From positions 434,001-498,000 of the forward strand of contig JADKHX010000003.1 of assembly GCA_016721505.1 (NCBI GenBank): DNA of 64,000 nt. Reading direction: 5' to 3'. Under the pieces are notes generated by a model. It was given only the letters and a program-made list of their open reading frames with translations, had not been told where the DNA came from and ran no database searches. This stretch comes from Rhodocyclaceae bacterium. Lineage in GTDB: Bacteria; Pseudomonadota; Gammaproteobacteria; Burkholderiales; Rhodocyclaceae. Shown here piece after piece: positions 62,237 to 64,000 of the stretch (within the stretch, counting starts at the first letter, position 1; every line of letters begins with the position of its first letter). The position numbers were made by a program, and so were the translations under genes.

Positions 62237-62750
62237 AGTTGCTGCGCTACTGGTGTTGCTCGCTACGTTTGCACATGGACCAGCGCAAGCCGCGCCAAAG
62301 CGCGTCGAAGCGTTTGATGGCAACGTCTGGCGCGAAATTCAGGTGACACTAAAGCAACCGACTGTCATTCTTTTTTCAGCGACATGGTGCCCCAATTGCC
62401 CTGCCGTGATGGAAAATTTGGCGCGCGAAATCAAGCAAAGAAAACGCCCCGCGCAATTGCTCACCGTGGTCATGGATGTCGCTCCCGGTGAAGCCGATGC
62501 AGCGCTGATAGCGAACCCGCATTACCGCTTGGCCGATCACCTCTTCGCCTTCGCCGGGCAAAACGCCGTGATTCAGTACGCGGTCGATCCAAAGTGGCAA
62601 GGGCTCACGCCATTTGTGGTTTTTCTGGCGCCGAATGCAGCACCGTTTTCGGTCATCGGGCAGCCGACCAAGGCGAATTATGAACGGTGGATGCGAAACG
62701 CATTTAACGGCGTGTCACCAGCACCAACTGGCGATTTAGTACCGCGCTAA
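62217..62750 (+). CDS. Exported thioredoxin-like protein
   Basis: 177 residues from a TTG at 62217, chosen because AAGGAG lies 6 nt upstream and a signal peptide (about 5-25, VAALLVLLATFAHGPAQA) follows at once. Redox motif FSATWCPNCPAVMENLA (Cys58, Cys61). Probably periplasmic thiol-disulfide exchange, maybe for the Cys-rich propeller protein. The last 14 residues (NGVSPAPTGDLVPR) are repeat-encoded and reach the stop codon. Confidence 0.82.
   Translation: MNKSRHKVAALLVLLATFAHGPAQAAPKRVEAFDGNVWREIQVTLKQPTVILFSATWCPNCPAVMENLAREIKQRKRPAQLLTVVMDVAPGEADAALIANPHYRLADHLFAFAGQNAVIQYAVDPKWQGLTPFVVFLAPNAAPFSVIGQPTKANYERWMRNAFNGVSPAPTGDLVPR
62704..62732 (-). repeat. Short dispersed repeat, copy 15 (in frame, C-terminus of thioredoxin-like gene)
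   Basis: TTAACGGCGTGTCACC then AGCACCAACTGGCG, translated NGVSPAPTG. The cleanest reverse-orientation copy. Confidence 0.93.
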
Positions 62751-63385
62751 TTTTTTACTGGCCAATGCTCATTGAATATCGGCGCGACAGATTCATGGCT
62801 GTCGATGCGCTTTAGCATTGCGAAAAATTCCGGGCGATGCTCGGCAAGATGCGCACGCGTGCCCGACCATTTGGACACCACGGCCAACAGTATGTCGAGC
62901 GCATTGATCGGTTCGTTCGCCTTCGACATCGCACTGGCAAATGTGTCGGCGAACATTTCCCAAGTGGCATGCAGTCGCCGCTTTGCCCCTGCCTTCAAGG
63001 CCTCATGCGCTTGTGTTGCATCAGCCAGCGTCCAGCGTTCGGGGTAGTCGATGATGCCGATGGCCGAATAACAATTCGCCGCGATGAAAACCAGGCCGCG
63101 AATTATCTGCGCGCGAGCCTTGGGCGAATTCGGCAATAAGCCCGATGTCGGGTGGTTCAACCCAAGGTGAATCAATATCGCCGCGCTCTCGGAGAGCACG
63201 CTGCCATCTTGCAGTATCAGGGTCGGAATTTGTTTGAGTGGATTCGCTCGCGCTAGTTCAGCTTGTGCGGAATCGTTTTCCCATGTCGACGCGCGCACCA
63301 CGCGGAAGGGCAGATCGCACAAGTGCAAGGCGACTTCAATCGCCGCGGAGCCTGAGCCTTGTGAGCCGTAAAGTGTGTGTGTCAT
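62747..63385 (-). CDS. Glutathione S-transferase family protein
   Basis: 212 residues from the ATG at 63383-63385 (MTHTLYGSQGSGSAAIEVAL); an upstream open stretch is not part of the gene. Thioredoxin-like N-terminal domain with NPLKQIPTLILQDG and the cis-Pro/ESAAI glutathione-binding motif, then a helical C-terminal domain. Specific substrate unknown. Its stop overlaps that of the convergent thioredoxin-like gene. Confidence 0.93.
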   Translation of the reverse strand: MTHTLYGSQGSGSAAIEVALHLCDLPFRVVRASTWENDSAQAELARANPLKQIPTLILQDGSVLSESAAILIHLGLNHPTSGLLPNSPKARAQIIRGLVFIAANCYSAIGIIDYPERWTLADATQAHEALKAGAKRRLHATWEMFADTFASAMSKANEPINALDILLAVVSKWSGTRAHLAEHRPEFFAMLKRIDSHESVAPIFNEHWPVKN

Positions 63386-63410
63386 GAGCGCGTACCTTTC
63401 TCGTGTTTGG

Positions 63411-63438
63411 CAACGGCGTATCACCAGCACCAACTGGC
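63411..63438 (-). repeat. Short dispersed repeat, copy 16 (intergenic)
   Basis: CAACGGCGTATCACC then AGCACCAACTGGC, between the GST start and the lipase end. Confidence 0.92.
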
Positions 63439-63443
63439 AAACT

Positions 63444-64000
63444 TCACGATTTCGGACACGCCTTAAACCGTGATTTTTGCAAAATTTCCAGCGGTTCGGA
63501 ACTTCCCACCTCGCCATTTGATAATTTCCACAGCGCCAAATCCGCGCTGTGCAAAATGTTGCGCGCCAGCGCCCAACGGAAATGGGCGTGCACCGGATTT
63601 GATTCGATGAGGTAGTAATTTTCAGCACGTTGATTGACCGGCGCGCCAATCGCAGCAACGCCGGGCAGGAAGCGAAAAATTCGCAGACGGGCGAATTTGA
63701 GAATGTCGTCGCTGGTTGAAGCTTGCCAGATTTTTGGATTGATGCTGGAGTCAGCCCATGTTTTTGGGCTGGGATTAAAAACCCATGCAGCATAAATTAA
63801 ATGTGCGGTGGCGGCGTTTTTTGTCACATGCACGGCGAGTGCGCCGCCAAGCGAATAGCCGGTGACGGCAATAGGCACCTCCGGATACTTTGTGCTGATG
63901 CGCTGCACATAGGCGACGGCTTGATCGTATTGTGTTTTGTCCAGCGAAAAATTGGTTCGCCAATCAGCGTCGTCGTTGCTGCCGGTGAATGCGATGACGA
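63444..64000 (-). CDS. Class 3 lipase / alpha-beta hydrolase, 5' end outside window
   Basis: At least 185 codons; the start lies beyond the window. Nucleophile elbow GYSLGGALAVHV (Ser in G-x-S-x-G), and upstream VIAFTGSNDDADWRTNF as in Lipase_3/Mbeg1-like proteins. The C-terminal part is divergent. Probable esterase or lipase; substrate unknown. Confidence 0.85.
   Translation of the reverse strand, partial: VIAFTGSNDDADWRTNFSLDKTQYDQAVAYVQRISTKYPEVPIAVTGYSLGGALAVHVTKNAATAHLIYAAWVFNPSPKTWADSSINPKIWQASTSDDILKFARLRIFRFLPGVAAIGAPVNQRAENYYLIESNPVHAHFRWALARNILHSADLALWKLSNGEVGSSEPLEILQKSRFKACPKS

Noticed and set aside
1..64000. CRISPR array or tandem array explanation for the repeats
   Set aside because: The copies are scattered, in both orientations and without regular spacing, so they are a dispersed family.

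Overview
The window is 64 kb of a proteobacterial chromosome, most likely a betaproteobacterium (Rhodocyclales, Nitrosomonadales or Burkholderiales-like). This is inferred from the pyruvate dehydrogenase operon whose E3 carries its own lipoyl domain, a beta-type PyrF, ArgA with a fused acetyltransferase domain, and the overall gene set. It looks like core chromosome with small catabolic islands. No rRNA, tRNA, phage, complete IS or CRISPR array was seen.

Layout: 1-1525 is the end-clipped gene of a Zn/Cd-type P1B ATPase, followed by a HigA antitoxin relic. 1977-8629 is aceE-aceF-lpdA-rpiA. 8701-15235 is a phosphate/polyphosphate and housekeeping block (phoU, Pit transporter with DUF47 partner, yggX, argA, polyphosphate:AMP phosphotransferase, rsmE). 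15270-20529 holds a thioredoxin-like protein, asnS, a TPR-GGDEF diguanylate cyclase and an FAH-family hydrolase. 20695-25226 is secA followed by mtnA and a class II aldolase (methylthioribose-phosphate metabolism). 25252-30064 carries five minus-strand genes ending in an AraC-type regulator that diverges from a catabolic operon (30257-35657: quinone oxidoreductase, TauD-type dioxygenase, BKACE enzyme, MFS carrier, YeiH-type exporter). 37898-44904 holds a DUF1254 protein and an acyl-CoA set (crotonase, acyl-CoA dehydrogenase, MOSC protein, acyl-CoA ligase). 44925-48310 is pyrF, a nucleotidyltransferase pair and glnS. 48390-55053 is SRPBCC-crcB-hrpA-EI24-CinA-like-GNAT; hrpA is interrupted by an in-frame TGA. 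55265-57999 is a four-gene cassette (SDR, small membrane protein, di-iron PF10118 protein, styrene-oxide-isomerase-like membrane protein). 58054-62750 is a probable metal-related surface cluster (DUF2946, TonB receptor, Asp-box propeller with a CECC motif, thioredoxin-like protein). The window ends with a GST and a clipped class 3 lipase.

The most striking feature is a dispersed repeat family with about 20 copies in 64 kb. The basic unit is about 27 bp: a left module CCAGTTGGTGCTGG and a right module ACACGCCGTTA. Variable inserts between them make longer versions of about 45, 95 and 100 bp. The longest form contains two strong hairpins. Copies lie between genes and also in frame inside aceF (two), lpdA, mtnA, the aldolase gene next to it, pyrF, glnS, the DUF2946 gene, the propeller gene and a thioredoxin-like gene. 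There they encode peptides of the type PVGAGDTPL in one orientation or NGVSPAPTG in the other. A degenerate copy may carry the stop codon that splits hrpA. The behaviour recalls the Rickettsia palindromic elements that insert into reading frames, but the sequence is different and I know of no description of it.
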